64,000 bases of DNA from Dama dama. Taxonomy: Eukaryota > Chordata > Mammalia > Artiodactyla > Cervidae. The stretch covers positions 23,658,001 to 23,722,000 of the forward strand of contig NC_083697.1 in NCBI RefSeq assembly GCF_033118175.1. The letters are read 5' to 3'. This document shows, piece after piece, positions 1 to 9,735 of this stretch. The position numbers and the translations under genes were made by a program. The number at the start of each line of letters is the position of its first letter. Within the stretch, counting starts at the first letter, position 1. The notes beneath the pieces are model-generated. The model saw only the letters and a program-made list of their open reading frames with translations, was not told the origin of the DNA and did no database searches.

Positions 1-618
1 CCTGGTGATACTAAGAGAAGCACTCAGAGAAACGGTAGAGGGAACCAGAAGGCCATGCTTCTTGTCTGGGAGTTTCAGAGGAGCTTACCTCACCTGCTCT
101 GCTTGTTGGGGCATACTCTGTTCTGAGGAAATGGCCTGACCTTGCTTTGGCTACATAGACTTGGCTTCTCAGAGCCGCTGGGCTGAGTCACCAGCAGTGC
201 CTATGTTATTCCAAAGCAGCAGCAAGAAAGGTTGAATGAGTCCTGCTACCACCATGAAGTTTTGGATGGTCTCCAAACACTTAGAACTTCCCTAACGCTA
301 TCAAGAGAAGGCAGCCAACTGGAATGTCCTTCCAGAGGAATTCCTGCCTTCGTCAGGAATCTGGGCGAGATGAGAGATTAAGTAAATGCACTGTCCTTTC
401 AGATTTAGTAAGACAGGTTGATTACCCCATGGAAGTGGGGAATGGGAGTGGGTAGAGGAGCTTGTGCCTGAGGGAACAGACAAGTTACTGAAAGCAGAAA
501 GTTCACCATCAGAAACCCCAATACTTAGAAATCAGATACTGTAAATCCACATTGTAACACTGTAGAGAAGCATTCCTTATAAACCTGAGATAATTACAAT
601 AATACTATCAATAGGGAG
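1..618. other. unassigned DNA
   Basis: I see no recognisable gene, repeat family or RNA gene here. Short open frames exist on both strands but start and stop without splice signals or protein resemblance. The stretch ends at the first target-site copy of the Bov-tA at 633-858. Confidence 0.6.
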
Positions 619-872
619 CTGGCATTGAACTTGCGTGCATGCATGCTAAGTCACTTCAGTCATGTCCAACTCTTTGTGATCCCATGGACTATAGCCCACC
701 AGGCTCTTCTCTCCATGGGATTCTCCAGGAAAGAATACTGGAGTGGGTTGCCATGCCCTCCTCCAGGGGATCTTCCCGACCCAGGGGTTGAGCCTATGTC
801 TCTTATATATCGTACATTGGCAGGCAGGTTCTTTACTACTAACTCCACCTGGGAAGCCCTGGCATTGAACTT
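619..872 (-). mobile_element. Bov-tA SINE with perfect 14-bp target-site duplication
   Basis: A ruminant tRNA-headed SINE in reverse orientation: the Bov-A body (TCATGTCCAACTCTTTGTGA...) comes first and the tRNA-like head ends in CACCTGGGAAGCC. It is flanked by a perfect 14-bp duplication, CTGGCATTGAACTT, at 619-632 and 859-872, so the element is 633-858. Bov-tA is non-coding and depends on LINE enzymes in trans. Open frames of 62-86 codons across it are incidental. The intact duplication suggests a fairly recent insertion. Confidence 0.95.
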
Positions 873-1093
873 ACAGCATGTCTAACCCAATAACTGAGCA
901 AATTGAGGGCTAAGAAAAGGCGATGAACTCAAGGTCACACCATTTTTATCAAAGTGGCTCAACACTTTGAAGATATGCAAATGACTCATCAGTTTGCTGC
1001 TCTGGGACCTTCAGAAAGTTGGAGCTGCCTTTCAACCCAAAGACAGCCCTGTACTGGAAACAAATAATCCCTCTTGCAAACTAACAAACAAAA

Positions 1094-1219
1094 ATAGAAC
1101 CTATTAGGGAATTCCCTGGCACTTGAGTGGTTAGGACACTGATACTTAAACTGCCGGGCCCTGTGAGGTAAAAAAAAAAAATGTGTATATATATATATAT
1201 ATATATATAGAACCCATTA
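1094..1219 (+). mobile_element. short CHR-type SINE with A/TA tail
   Basis: The text GGAATTCCCTGGCACTTGAGTGGTTAGGACACT matches the 5' head of cetartiodactyl CHR-type tRNA-derived SINEs. It is followed by an A-run (about 1,169-1,181) and a TA microsatellite (1,184-1,209). The flanks ATAGAACCTATTA (1,094-1,106) and ATAGAACCCATTA (1,207-1,219) form a 13-bp duplication with one mismatch. The body is much shorter than a usual CHR SINE, so it is internally or 3' truncated. Confidence 0.75.
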
Positions 1220-1837
1220 AAACAAATAAAATAGCAACCACCAAAAATATAACATCACAAAATAAAACAATTCCTCTAGCCCCAAATTTAATTTTATTAA
1301 AAGGAGTATTGTTACAAAGAAATTGGCCAAAACTTATGAAAGGGAGACAATTTCCCTGTCCAGACCGAACCCATCTGAATCTTAGAACTTGACCCCTTCC
1401 ACATTTTAACACTGAGTTGCTGTCTAGTGTCCACTCAGCGAGGAACAGTCTTCCCCATCCTGCTGCCTGGGTGGTGCTGCTCAGGGATGGGGTCCGTGTC
1501 CAGGAGGCAAGGCAGCCCACCAGGAGAGCTGACCAGTCCTGGTGGGATGAGAGCTGGGGCTACTGAATGGAAGCCAATGGCTCTGAACCGACTGTGCCAT
1601 GAGGCCAGATGCTGTTTTCAAATAAACACAGTCATTTCTCTTGGGGGGATCTATCATCATGCTGGGGGATCCACAGTGAGGGATACCTTCCCTGGCTCTT
1701 CTCAGAAGAAAGAAACCACTACAATACAGAGAATGATGACGACTTCACAACTGAGTGGAATCTCGAGTGCATCTCAGACCATGCGGTGGTGAGCAGAGCC
1801 AGGACTTGGAGAGTTAAATGGTGAAAAGAACATGATC
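1220..1837. other. unassigned DNA
   Basis: The first part is A-rich, the rest has mixed composition. Overlapping open frames of about 120 codons lie on both strands (1,146-1,520 minus, 1,427-1,792 plus). Neither has a recognisable domain, and the minus one runs into the TA microsatellite. I do not regard either as a gene. Confidence 0.55.
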
Positions 1838-1950
1838 CCGGGTCCAGTCTCAGCTCGAGCGTTCACTAGCTAAGTGCGCTCAGTTACTCAGTTACTTCAG
1901 TAACTTCATCTGTAAAGTAGATGAGGTACTTTTCAAGGCTGCTAGGAAGA
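1838..1950 (+). repeat. possible MIR fragment
   Basis: The order of motifs (TCACTAGCTAAGTG..., TAACTTCATCTGTAAAGTAGATGAGG) resembles the middle of a mammalian-wide MIR SINE. It is diverged and the boundaries are soft. Confidence 0.4.
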
Positions 1951-2310
1951 TGAAGTCAGGGGGGCGGGCAGCATAAAGTGTGGCTACAACAAGCAGGGGG
2001 ATCACGCCTTGCTATTTTTGCCTCCACTTCTTCGTGTTCCACCTGGCTCCCCTGGTGGGCCACATGATAAAGATTCTGCCTCAGGGACTTGAGTCACTTG
2101 CCTGTTCTAGTCGCCTCCTGGTCACTTTGCTGCTGACAGAGGGATCCTCTGGCCTAAACAGGATAAGATGTCTGGACGCATGACCCTGACAGCAGTTCCT
2201 TAGTCACTCATTCTCCGGCCCGGGGCAGGGGGACATTGGATGCTAACCAGGGCCACGTGGGAGTTGCACTTGGAGCAGCGTGGACTAGAAGGGGCCGTGG
2301 AAGGTGTGTG

Positions 2311-2519
2311 CCCAGCTGTTCACAGGTGTCTGACTCTTACGCAGCCCCAGGGACTGTAGCCAGGCCCCTCAGTCCAGGGGATTTTCCAGGCAAGAATACT
2401 GGAGCAGGTTGCCATTTCCTCCTCCAGGGGATCTTCCAGACCCAGGGATCGAACCCACGTCTCCTGTGTCTCCACCATTGGCAGGCAGATTCTTTGCCAT
2501 CGAGCCACCGGGGAAGCCT
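2311..2519 (-). mobile_element. Bov-tA SINE
   Basis: Reverse-orientation Bov-tA. The body includes CAAGAATACTGGAGCAGG and CTCCAGGGGATCTTCC, and the head ends in GAGCCACCGGGGAAGCC. The 5' side of the window copy is degraded and I see no clear target-site duplication, which suggests an older copy than the one at 633-858. Confidence 0.9.
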
Positions 2520-4289
2520 GCCGTATGCAGCAGGCTTTGTAATACCAAGAGGGTGTGATGGTCCCTGATTCCCACAGGAGGATGCGATTGGCTTGTTGGA
2601 CTAATTTAGTAAGCTGATAGGGTGGTAAATATCATTGGGTTGAAGACCAGGTCAGGTGTAAGCTGGTGCAGCTAATAGAAAAGCTAATCAGGTGGGGAGA
2701 CTTTCCTCCCAGGTCTGGGTAAGCATATCTGGTGAGAACAGGGGGATATCCTGCTTAGGCCTTTGGAACCCTGAAAAACTGAAAGATATTAAGGCAAGCT
2801 CTTGACATCTTACGGCTTTCCGATGCATTGCCCAAGATCTTAAGTCTGTGCTCCACTGTGTTCTCGTGTTCTAGTTGTATGGCCTTCAACTAGTTAGCTT
2901 CAAGCTAGTTCTCCCTGAAAAATACTGTGTAGTACTTAGCCCATAGGGCTGCTATGAGAGTGAGTATAATGTGCTTAGCACAGTGCCTGGTACATCAGAA
3001 CTGAGTAGCTGTGAGTGATGGTCACCATTATCCTTGGAGATATTGATAGTAACAGTCATGGATGGTTTCCTTCAATTTTGTTCATGTTTGAAGAGGTATT
3101 TGAGCAAGGGCTTATTTTTGGGTTTGGGGTCATTTGGTGACCTCATCTGTCCCAGGGAAAATGCAGGCTTTACTGTGCTCACAGCACTGACTTGACTTGA
3201 CTTCCCAGCATCATGAAGGAGCTGTGGGAGGGGTCAGCAGGAGTCGTGAAAGGTTGAGGGGGAGAAACAGCTCTAGCTAAGACCTTTCTATTAAGCTGAA
3301 GATTTAGACTGTTTATAAGTTCTTTCCTTTTACTGTCTAAAAAAAGTTATTTTGATCAGAAATGGAAACAAAGGGATTAAAGGAATCAGAAGAGTGATTT
3401 GTAACTGGCCTCCGGACTGCACTCCTGTCTCCGTATGTGAAGAGCAAGCTGGTGAATAAAACTGCGTGGAAGGACTTTTATTAGCAGTGGCTTTCCTCCT
3501 GCAGCCTGGGATTAGAGGAATACTTTAACCTTGACACATTCATTTTATGATCTTTACAAAGCCTTTCGCCTATCAGTCTATTTTCCCCTTTTCATATTGC
3601 CCTGATCCTGGCAGAAGCTCTTAAAATGACCAGAGAATGGTTCTATATTTCTCTGTCTCCTCCTCCTTCACATCTTCCCCTCAATGTACTCACCAATTTT
3701 AGTAAGACAAAGAAAAACAAACCCTCAAGGATGTGTGACAGTATTTTCTACACATATTCTAGAAGTCTGCTGCAGATGAAAAATACATGTTGCCTTCGAT
3801 GAAGAGTCAATGCATATAGGATTGATTTTCAGAAAGAAATTTGTTGATTTCCAGGGAAAACACAAAAGAATATATAAGAAAAATATAAAATGTATTTAGC
3901 CATCAACTCATCTGCAAGGAACAAAGGAAACCAGAAAAAAATATGCATAAGATATTTAATCCAAATGATGATTATGAAAAGGATATAGAACTCATGTAAG
4001 AATCCATTTGAAATGGATATGGGGTAGGCAGCATTGATATGCATAAATCTCTGAGGTTCAAGTGTAAAATTGACTTGTGTATTTATTAAAGTGTGAGATC
4101 TATATCAGAGTTAAATGTTAATTGTAAAACACTTGACTAGTCTCCCAAAGACACAATATTCTTTGTTGTTTGATAGGTGGAGAAATCTATCCACCGTACA
4201 CCAATTTATTTTAATTAGGGAGTTTTACTTTACTTTTTTCTTTATCCAGCAACATTTTTGACTTGTTTTAGATTAAAGTGTATGTCTCG
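2520..4289. other. unassigned DNA with a MIR 3' remnant
   Basis: Mostly unassigned. Positions 2,920-3,045 carry AGCACAGTGCCTGGTACAT and flanking text typical of the 3' half of a plus-strand MIR. The part from about 3,300 to 4,290 is AT-rich and without recognisable features. A hydrophobic 71-codon minus-strand frame at 3,829-4,044 is a composition effect. Confidence 0.5.
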
Positions 4290-4720
4290 TTAATTACGGC
4301 ATTTAGTTCTCAGCTTGTAATTGCTATCTGGTGTTTCGAACTCGCTAGAGCTCTTAGTGTCGCTGTTTCAAGGGGGGCCTGTTGAATTTGCCTGAGGTAA
4401 ACTAAAACGGAAAGTACCGACTCTCTTAAATAATTTCAGTTATTTCTTGTAGCTTCCGCAGCTTATGATTGTTCCAGCGGAGCGGGTGGGAGTGGTGAAA
4501 GGTAGGTAGCACTTCTGATTATCTTCCAATCAGAGGGACCAAGATAGGGGCTTTATAATACTGGCAGGGCTGCGTGCCAAGATGTAATCAAATAGGAAAC
4601 TGGGTGCCAATGGTAATTTTTTGAAATGTGCTTTTATGACATCCTTCTCCAAGATGAAAGCAGTGTTCCCTAAAACAAACAAACAGCGCCGGACTTGGGC
4701 TAAAGCTCTGATATGAAATT
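4290..4720. promoter_or_regulatory. candidate conserved non-coding / regulatory block
   Basis: An AT-rich, non-repeat stretch that keeps about a dozen CpG dinucleotides (for example TTTCGAACTCGC, GTGTCGCTG, AGTACCGACTC, GCTTCCGCAG, CCAGCGGAGCGGG), whereas neighbouring DNA has almost none. It also has a homeodomain-type core, GTTAATTACGG. CpG retention with no repeat and no reading frame is typical of conserved regulatory elements. Function is inferred only from composition. Confidence 0.35.
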
Positions 4721-5602
4721 TACTTATGTTTCACCAAACCCGACTTGAAAGTAATTGTATATGATTTGAAACTTTTAATTGTTCTTGTTGTTTCTCTCTG
4801 CAAATAAGGAAATCCTGGCTTTCTGTAAAAAAAACTCTAGATCCTGACTATTGGTTTCTTTTCAAGGTTTTGCCACACTAATTGCTTTCTGTTTGATTCT
4901 GTGCCCTTCTGAAATTGAAGGTTGCCTCGAGGCAGGAGAAAAGCTGTGGTGGTGACTTGTGGGTTTGGGGACTGGGGGAACCCACAGTGGTGGCTGCAAG
5001 CCAGCCTCATTATCCCCCGGCTTGGGGGGGCAAACCAGGGGGCCCGTTTTCCTGCTTCAGATCTGGGCCTGTGACTGGAAGGGTTAGAATCTCAAAGCTT
5101 TCTCTTTGCATTATTTATCATTTCTGACTGATAACAGCACCACTTTCTTCTAGGAACCAAACACTGGTCATTATGGTTTTGTTTTAATGTGGTATCATGT
5201 ATTGTATTTCACTGTTCTTCAACCGCAGATTTACAAACTGAGGATATATTAAAGGATCTGTGTTTCACAGGAAATAGACATTTCACTTCTTTTCAGCAAT
5301 GATATGATATTATTGCTTCTACACCAACGGTCTCCTACTATTACTGTATGATTGCTTCCTTTAAATCTGACTAAACTGCAGTGGTGAAAGTTGGAGTGAC
5401 TTTATTGGTGTCTGAGAACATGTATGCATTCAGTGAAGTCAGAAACAATTTCATCCATGTGTGCCCTGATGGCTTTGTAAATAGGGTTTCAAAATCATAA
5501 ATTCAAAGTATTAATAAAGGAATTGCTTAGTTATCCAGAAAGGTTTACTCTATAAGGCACATAGGCATCCTTGCTGAATGAAAACTTGACCCAACATGGT
5601 AG
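4721..5602. other. unassigned DNA
   Basis: I recognise no repeat or gene. There is a G-rich patch near 4,960-5,060 (TGGGTTTGGGGACTGGGGGAA) and otherwise AT-rich sequence. Confidence 0.55.
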
Positions 5603-5826
5603 TTAACAGGGAAGGCAGTGGGTCAGACTGCTTGGATTCAAATCCCAGTTCTGTCACTCACCCACAAAGAAACTTGGTTGGGGCATTTCTCTGTGCTTCG
5701 GTTTCTCCTGTGTCACCTGAGGGCTTTAGTGGTATCTGGGACTTGGGGGTTTTTAACACATACTGGTGCTTAGAACAGTGCCGGGCACCTAGCAGTGACT
5801 TAATAAATGCCAGCTACGATGATTAA
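5603..5826 (+). repeat. MIR SINE
   Basis: Nearly the full MIR order is present: a head with CAGACTGCTTGGATTCAAATCCCAG, a central core, then GGTGCTTAGAACAGTGCC, TAATAAATGCCAGC at the 3' end. It is an ancient, immobile mammalian SINE. Confidence 0.85.
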
Positions 5827-5968
5827 TATTTCCCTAAAACGTTAGTGCTTTTGAAATTGTACCCATTAAATATTACTTGGCCTTTTCCTTCAGACTCTGG
5901 GTCATCACTGGGGACTTCAGTGATGGCAAAGTGATGGGCTCTGGGCCGCAAGCGAGCTAACCACCTGC

Positions 5969-5983
5969 CCTCCAGGGGGCGCT
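5969..5983 (+). promoter_or_regulatory. candidate CTCF-binding motif
   Basis: CCTCCAGGGGGCGCT fits the CTCF core (CC-n-CCAGGGGGCGC) with only the third base off the commonest form. It lies in a GC-richer patch (5,930-6,060) outside repeats. The motif is seen directly; occupancy is not known. Confidence 0.5.
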
Positions 5984-6379
5984 GCTGTTGCCTCCAGCCT
6001 TTAGCAGACATCTTCCTTCTGCCCCCCATCGCCCCATCGCCTGCCCATTGCTTTGTGGGCCTGTTGGAGAAGGTGGGGTGTTCTTTGTCTTCTCCCACAC
6101 AGCTTGCTCTGTTTTCTGCTCTCACTGCTCCCCTCCCACACAACCCAAGCCAGTTAAACCACTAATCTCCCACCCATGCTTCCCTTTGATCATAGTCATC
6201 CTGCTTATAATGACCCAAGTCAGTCTTTTTCCCCACTAGCTGGTAAGCTCCTGAGACCAGGGCCCCCACGCCTGTCTTGTCTCATGCTCTTCCCTGGAGA
6301 TTGGTGAACAGTGTTCCCTAGAGATGGCCACAGCTGCCTACTCCACTTACAAGCATGTACTCCAGGGGCCAACTTCCAA
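5984..6379. other. unassigned DNA with a possible L2 tail
   Basis: Pyrimidine-rich sequence. Positions 6,235-6,330 (GGTAAGCTCCTGAGACCAGGGCC...) resemble the 3' part of a plus-strand L2 LINE, weakly. No gene is recognised. Confidence 0.4.
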
Positions 6380-6600
6380 GAGTTCAAATTCTGGTTTTGC
6401 TGGTCTGTATGGTGGTGGGAAGGTTACTCAAACTCTCCAGTTTAAAACCTTAGTGACCTCATTTAAAAAAAAAAAAAAAGAAAGAAAGAAACCTGCTGAG
6501 TTCCCAGGATTGTGAAGATTAGATGAAGTTAGCTAAGCGGAAGGACTAGGATATACTAAGTGCTCAATTAAAAGTTGGTAGTTGTTATCACTGTGGCTAA
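6380..6600 (+). repeat. MIR SINE with an internal A/GAAA tract
   Basis: MIR-like order: GAGTTCAAATTCTGG, then GGTTACTCAAACTCTCCAG, then TACTAAGTGCTCAATTAAAAG. An A-run followed by GAAA repeats (6,464-6,491) has expanded where the MIR consensus reads CATCTGTAAAA. Confidence 0.75.
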
Positions 6601-7109
6601 GCTGAGAAAGTTATCATTGTGGCTGAGCTGCGAAATCGTCCATAATCTTCACCTGGGAACCTCCGCCAGCCCCTGTGGTAGAGGTGGTGGAAAAGGTTGC
6701 ATGACACTCTAACATGACCCACAGAAAGGAGTTAAAAGGAATAGGAGTCTTGAGTGTCATGTTGTGACATTATAAATAGGACAAAGCAGAGTTGAAATAT
6801 CCATTCTGTTTTCTCAAATTGAGACTAGATGTAATTCTTTAGCTCTTCAAGCAGCATTGTCTAAAGGGCATCTGCTATCTCATTTTATCCTCACATTAAA
6901 CTTCTTCAGTGAGTTCTACGAGCTATTTGTACCGCTCAAATTCATTAGGTAATTGCAAGTGTGGTCCCAACGGTTCCAACCACCACTCTGACTGTAAATT
7001 TAGGTAAAACTATTCCTTGTGTTCCCTCTGCCTTGTGGTATGATCTAAGAGAATGGTTTTTATCTCCAGGGCACACTGGTCATGGCCATTCCACCATGGT
7101 GGTGGGTCA
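6601..7109. other. unassigned DNA
   Basis: No recognisable gene or repeat. A short local repetition (GTGGCTAAGCTGAGAAAG / GTGGCTGAGCTGCGAAA) occurs near 6,593-6,635. Confidence 0.5.
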
Positions 7110-7240
7110 TAGACTCACAGGCCCGCAGATTTGGAAGGAGCCGCAGGGACCACCTAGTTTAGCCTCATCATTTTGCCAGGTGAGGATGAGGAGACCTAAG
7201 TAAGTTAAGCCACTTGTCTGAGACCATAGAGCTGATTACT
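7110..7240 (-). repeat. ancient MIR/L2-like fragment
   Basis: The text GGAAGGAGCC...GACCACCTAGTTTAGCC followed by GATGAGGAGACCTAAGTAAGTTAAGCC resembles the widespread mammalian GAGGAAACTGAG module. The exact family is uncertain. Confidence 0.5.
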
Positions 7241-7387
7241 GGTCATGGGGCTCCCACCACCTGTTGGTTTCTGAGTTAAGATTTGGGAGAGCTCAGTCCT
7301 CTGACTTGTCTGTGAGCACATTTCCCACTAAACTTTCTAATTTGATTATAGGTTTTTATTTTTTAAAATGTGTTTATGGAATAGCAC

Positions 7388-7552
7388 TAGATGAGGGATC
7401 TGGAAGCCTAGGTTTTCTGATTCTGTCCCTTACAGGTTTGGGAACAATACTTATTCCCCCATCTTTGTCTGTAAAAGGGAGAACAGGGTGTCCACCCTGC
7501 CATCTTAGCAGGGTTGCTACAGAGTCATATGAGCCAATAAAGAAGAAACTAC
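7388..7552 (+). repeat. MIR SINE
   Basis: CTGGAAGCCTAGG, CCATCTTTGTCTGTAAAAGGGAGAA and GGGTTGCTACAGAGTCATATGAG follow the MIR order. It is diverged. Confidence 0.65.
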
Positions 7553-7579
7553 TTTGAAAGAAAGACCAAACAGACCATT

Positions 7580-7965
7580 GTAAGAGCTGGGTTTGGGGAT
7601 CAAAACATACTTGTCACCAACTCCAGCTCTTCCATATGTTGACCCTTGGTCAATGCAGTTCATAAGTGCGAATAAAGCCTATCATCTTATTAAATCTGCT
7701 CAAAGATGTAAGGAAATGGTATATAAAGTACTAGATACAAGGTGGATTCTCAAGAAACAGTTATCGTTTTTCAGTCACTAAGTTGTGTCCAACTCTTTGC
7801 AATCCCATGGACTGCAGCACACCAGACCTCCCTGTCCCTCACTATGTCCCGGAGTTTGCTCAAGTTCATGTCCATTGAATCAGAGATCCCATCCAACCAT
7901 CTATCCTCTGCTGCCCTCTACTCCTTTTGCCTTCAACAAGAAATGCTAGCTATTATCAGATCATT
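7580..7965 (+). repeat. MIR SINE split by a BovB fragment
   Basis: A second MIR runs from about 7,580 to its 3' end (GTATATAAAGTACTAGATACAAGG, then CAAGAAATGCTAGCTATTATC after the insertion). It is interrupted by the BovB fragment at 7,758-7,936, so the MIR is older. Confidence 0.6.
7758..7936 (-). mobile_element. BovB LINE 3' fragment
   Basis: The text CAGTCACTAAGTTGTGTCCAACTC...CACCAGACCTCCCTGTCC...CATGTCCATTGAATCAGAGATCCC is the reverse complement of the BovB 3' end, truncated after about 180 bp. The 7-bp string CAAGAAA occurs on each side (7,751-7,757 and 7,937-7,943) and probably marks the target-site duplication inside the MIR. Confidence 0.8.
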
Positions 7966-8689
7966 AATATACTTTACAAAAACAGTTGGTAACCTGCTTT
8001 GTGTTAATAGGGATGTGGGCCCTTGGGCTGTCCCATCACTCCCCCAGCTTCATGGATTTCAGTGTCTGTGATCCTTGTGTGTCTTCAACTCCAGAAACTG
8101 GTCACAGTCAATACCTAGAGATGCGTGATGCTATTCATGGAGAGCTCAACTGAGTGAACCGAATGTGTTTATGTTTATCAAATGGCTTGCTAGAAACCTT
8201 AACTGCAGAATTTATGAAGGGAAAAAAAAACTGTTTTGAAAATCAGTTCTGAATGTGTTCAGGTTGGTTTCAAAACAATGAACTCTTCCACTTATCCAGA
8301 TTAAAAATCTAATAAACACTGTGTATGGGGAGATAAAGTCCAAATTACAGACTGGGGTGGGGGATGGTTTTGTCTCCAAATGGCCTCAAGCCAGGTTGCC
8401 TCCTTCATATACAACATGTATGTGTGTATGAGTGAGTGTGTGTGTGTGTAAATGCCTCTAAGAGCCATGTGGAGGTGACTGAAAATACCTCCCCACACCC
8501 ATGCACAGGGGTGAGGCTTGTTGGGACAGGGGAAGCTCCATGTGCAGGCATCTCCCCACTTGGGAAGCTGGAAGGGCTTTTCAGGCTCTGTGTCATAACC
8601 CAGTTCCACTCTCAACTTACAGGGAAGAAGAAGGATTGAAAAATGAAGTAGATGCATAGTTGCACACATACATTCATAAAGTCCTCATT
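7966..8689. other. unassigned DNA with a TG microsatellite
   Basis: No gene recognised. A GT/GTAT simple repeat lies at 8,417-8,450. Overlapping frames of 62-122 codons around 8,301-8,669 cross this simple repeat and have no family resemblance. Confidence 0.5.
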
Positions 8690-8930
8690 AGAAAGTAAAA
8701 CCGCAGGGTGGGAGCCATCAAAATAAATTGTATTGTCATAAAGCAATTAAGAGAAAATCAGGCAATCATAAGGTGATAAAAGCCTATTAGTTAAAGGGCC
8801 TGAAAAACACAGCGGGTTGTAAAAAATTAAATTCTCACACACAGGAAAAAATGCAAATACATGCAATTGTCTCTCTATGGCAAAGAGTCAGCTTACTGAT
8901 GTGGGTGAAGAGTTAAAATCAAAGCCTTGA
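8690..8930. promoter_or_regulatory. candidate conserved non-coding block
   Basis: Repeat-free, AT-rich sequence crowded with developmental transcription-factor-like cores: ATTGTCATAAAGCAATTAAG, GCAATCATAAGGTGATAAAA (Cdx/Hox- and GATA-like) and ATGCAAATACATGCAATTG (octamer-like ATGCAAAT). There is no reading frame. This is judged by texture only. Confidence 0.3.
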
Positions 8931-9149
8931 AAAATGTGAGGTGTGATTTTCTTTCTCATCTGTGCTCTGATTTGAGGATTTCTGTCTTCTAAATTCTTTT
9001 CTTTCCTTCACAGTAATCTTACAAAACAGTTTTGTTCTTTGACAATAAGAAGATACATTTTTTTAAATGACATGTAAGAGCGTGCAACAAATTTCACAAA
9101 GATTTCCATTTTTAGCTCATCGTGACCATTTTATAGTCTTCAGATCTCA

Positions 9150-9300
9150 AAAGAATCTTATCCATTTTTTTTTTTTTTTTTTTGCTGCATGGCATTTGGG
9201 ATCTAGTTCCCCAACCAGGGACTGAACGCAAACACCCTGTATTGAGGGTGCAAAGTCTTAATCACTGGACAACCAGGGAAGTCCCCAAATAATCTTATTC
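9150..9300 (-). mobile_element. CHR-type SINE with target-site duplication
   Basis: Reverse orientation: a poly-T tract (from 9,165), the body GATCTAGTTCCCCAACCAGGG, and the head ending CACTGGACAACCAGGGAAGTCC. Flanks AAAGAATCTTATCC (9,150-9,163) and AAATAATCTTATTC (9,287-9,300) differ at two bases and give the target-site duplication. The element is 9,164-9,286. Confidence 0.88.
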
Positions 9301-9465
9301 TAATGCCATTATTAGAAATGAAGAAATTGAGTCCTGAGAGGGTGAAGTGAGGTTTCCACTTGGCTACTGGCCTAGTTAATGAAAGCAGATCGATTCTAGA
9401 GACCAGATCACTTCTCTTCCTCCCAGCTCAGAACTCTTTCCACTGAGCTTCTTTGCTTTTTTGCT
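9301..9465 (-). repeat. ancient MIR/L2-like fragment
   Basis: GAAATGAAGAAATTGAGTCC, GGTTTCCACTTGGCTACTGG and CTCAGAACTCTTTCCACTGAGC follow a diverged minus-strand mammalian repeat order. The family is uncertain. Confidence 0.45.
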
Positions 9466-9493
9466 GTGAGGCTAGTTCTTGAAAGATTGGTCT

Positions 9494-9735
9494 ATATCAG
9501 AGATTAGCACACTTTTCCTGTAGAGGGACAGATAGTAAATATTTTTGGCCTTTCAGGCCATGAGGTCTTTCTTGCAGCTACTCAATGTCAATGGTTGTAG
9601 TTCAAAAGCAGCCATGGAGGATGCTTATACAAGTGAGCATGCCTGCATTCCAATTAACTTGTTTATAAATTGAAAGGCCAGATTTGACTGCCTGTGATAA
9701 TTTGCTGGCCCTGGTGTCTATAATTTTTTCCATAA
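9494..9735 (+). repeat. hAT-Charlie-type DNA transposon fossil
   Basis: CCTGTAGAGGGACAGATAGTAAATATTTTTGGC, the ATGAGGTCTTTCTTGCAGCTACTCAA stretch, and GGCCAGATTTGACTGCC match a common non-autonomous mammalian hAT (Charlie-group) element almost end to end. It is non-coding and immobile. Confidence 0.7.

Noticed and set aside
660..848. Open frames of 60-90 codons with peptides such as PGDLPDPGVEP or GVGCHFLLQ at many positions (660, 2,320, 11,246, 19,359, 35,914, 40,614, 41,506, 42,651, 56,645, 61,813)
   Set aside because: All are translations of Bov-tA/Bov-A2 SINEs, which are non-coding. The same peptides recur wherever the SINE occurs.
1146..1520. 124-codon minus-strand frame with a hydrophobic C-terminal stretch
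   Set aside because: The apparent membrane segment is encoded by the TA microsatellite and A-run of a CHR-type SINE, and the upstream part has no resemblance or splice context.
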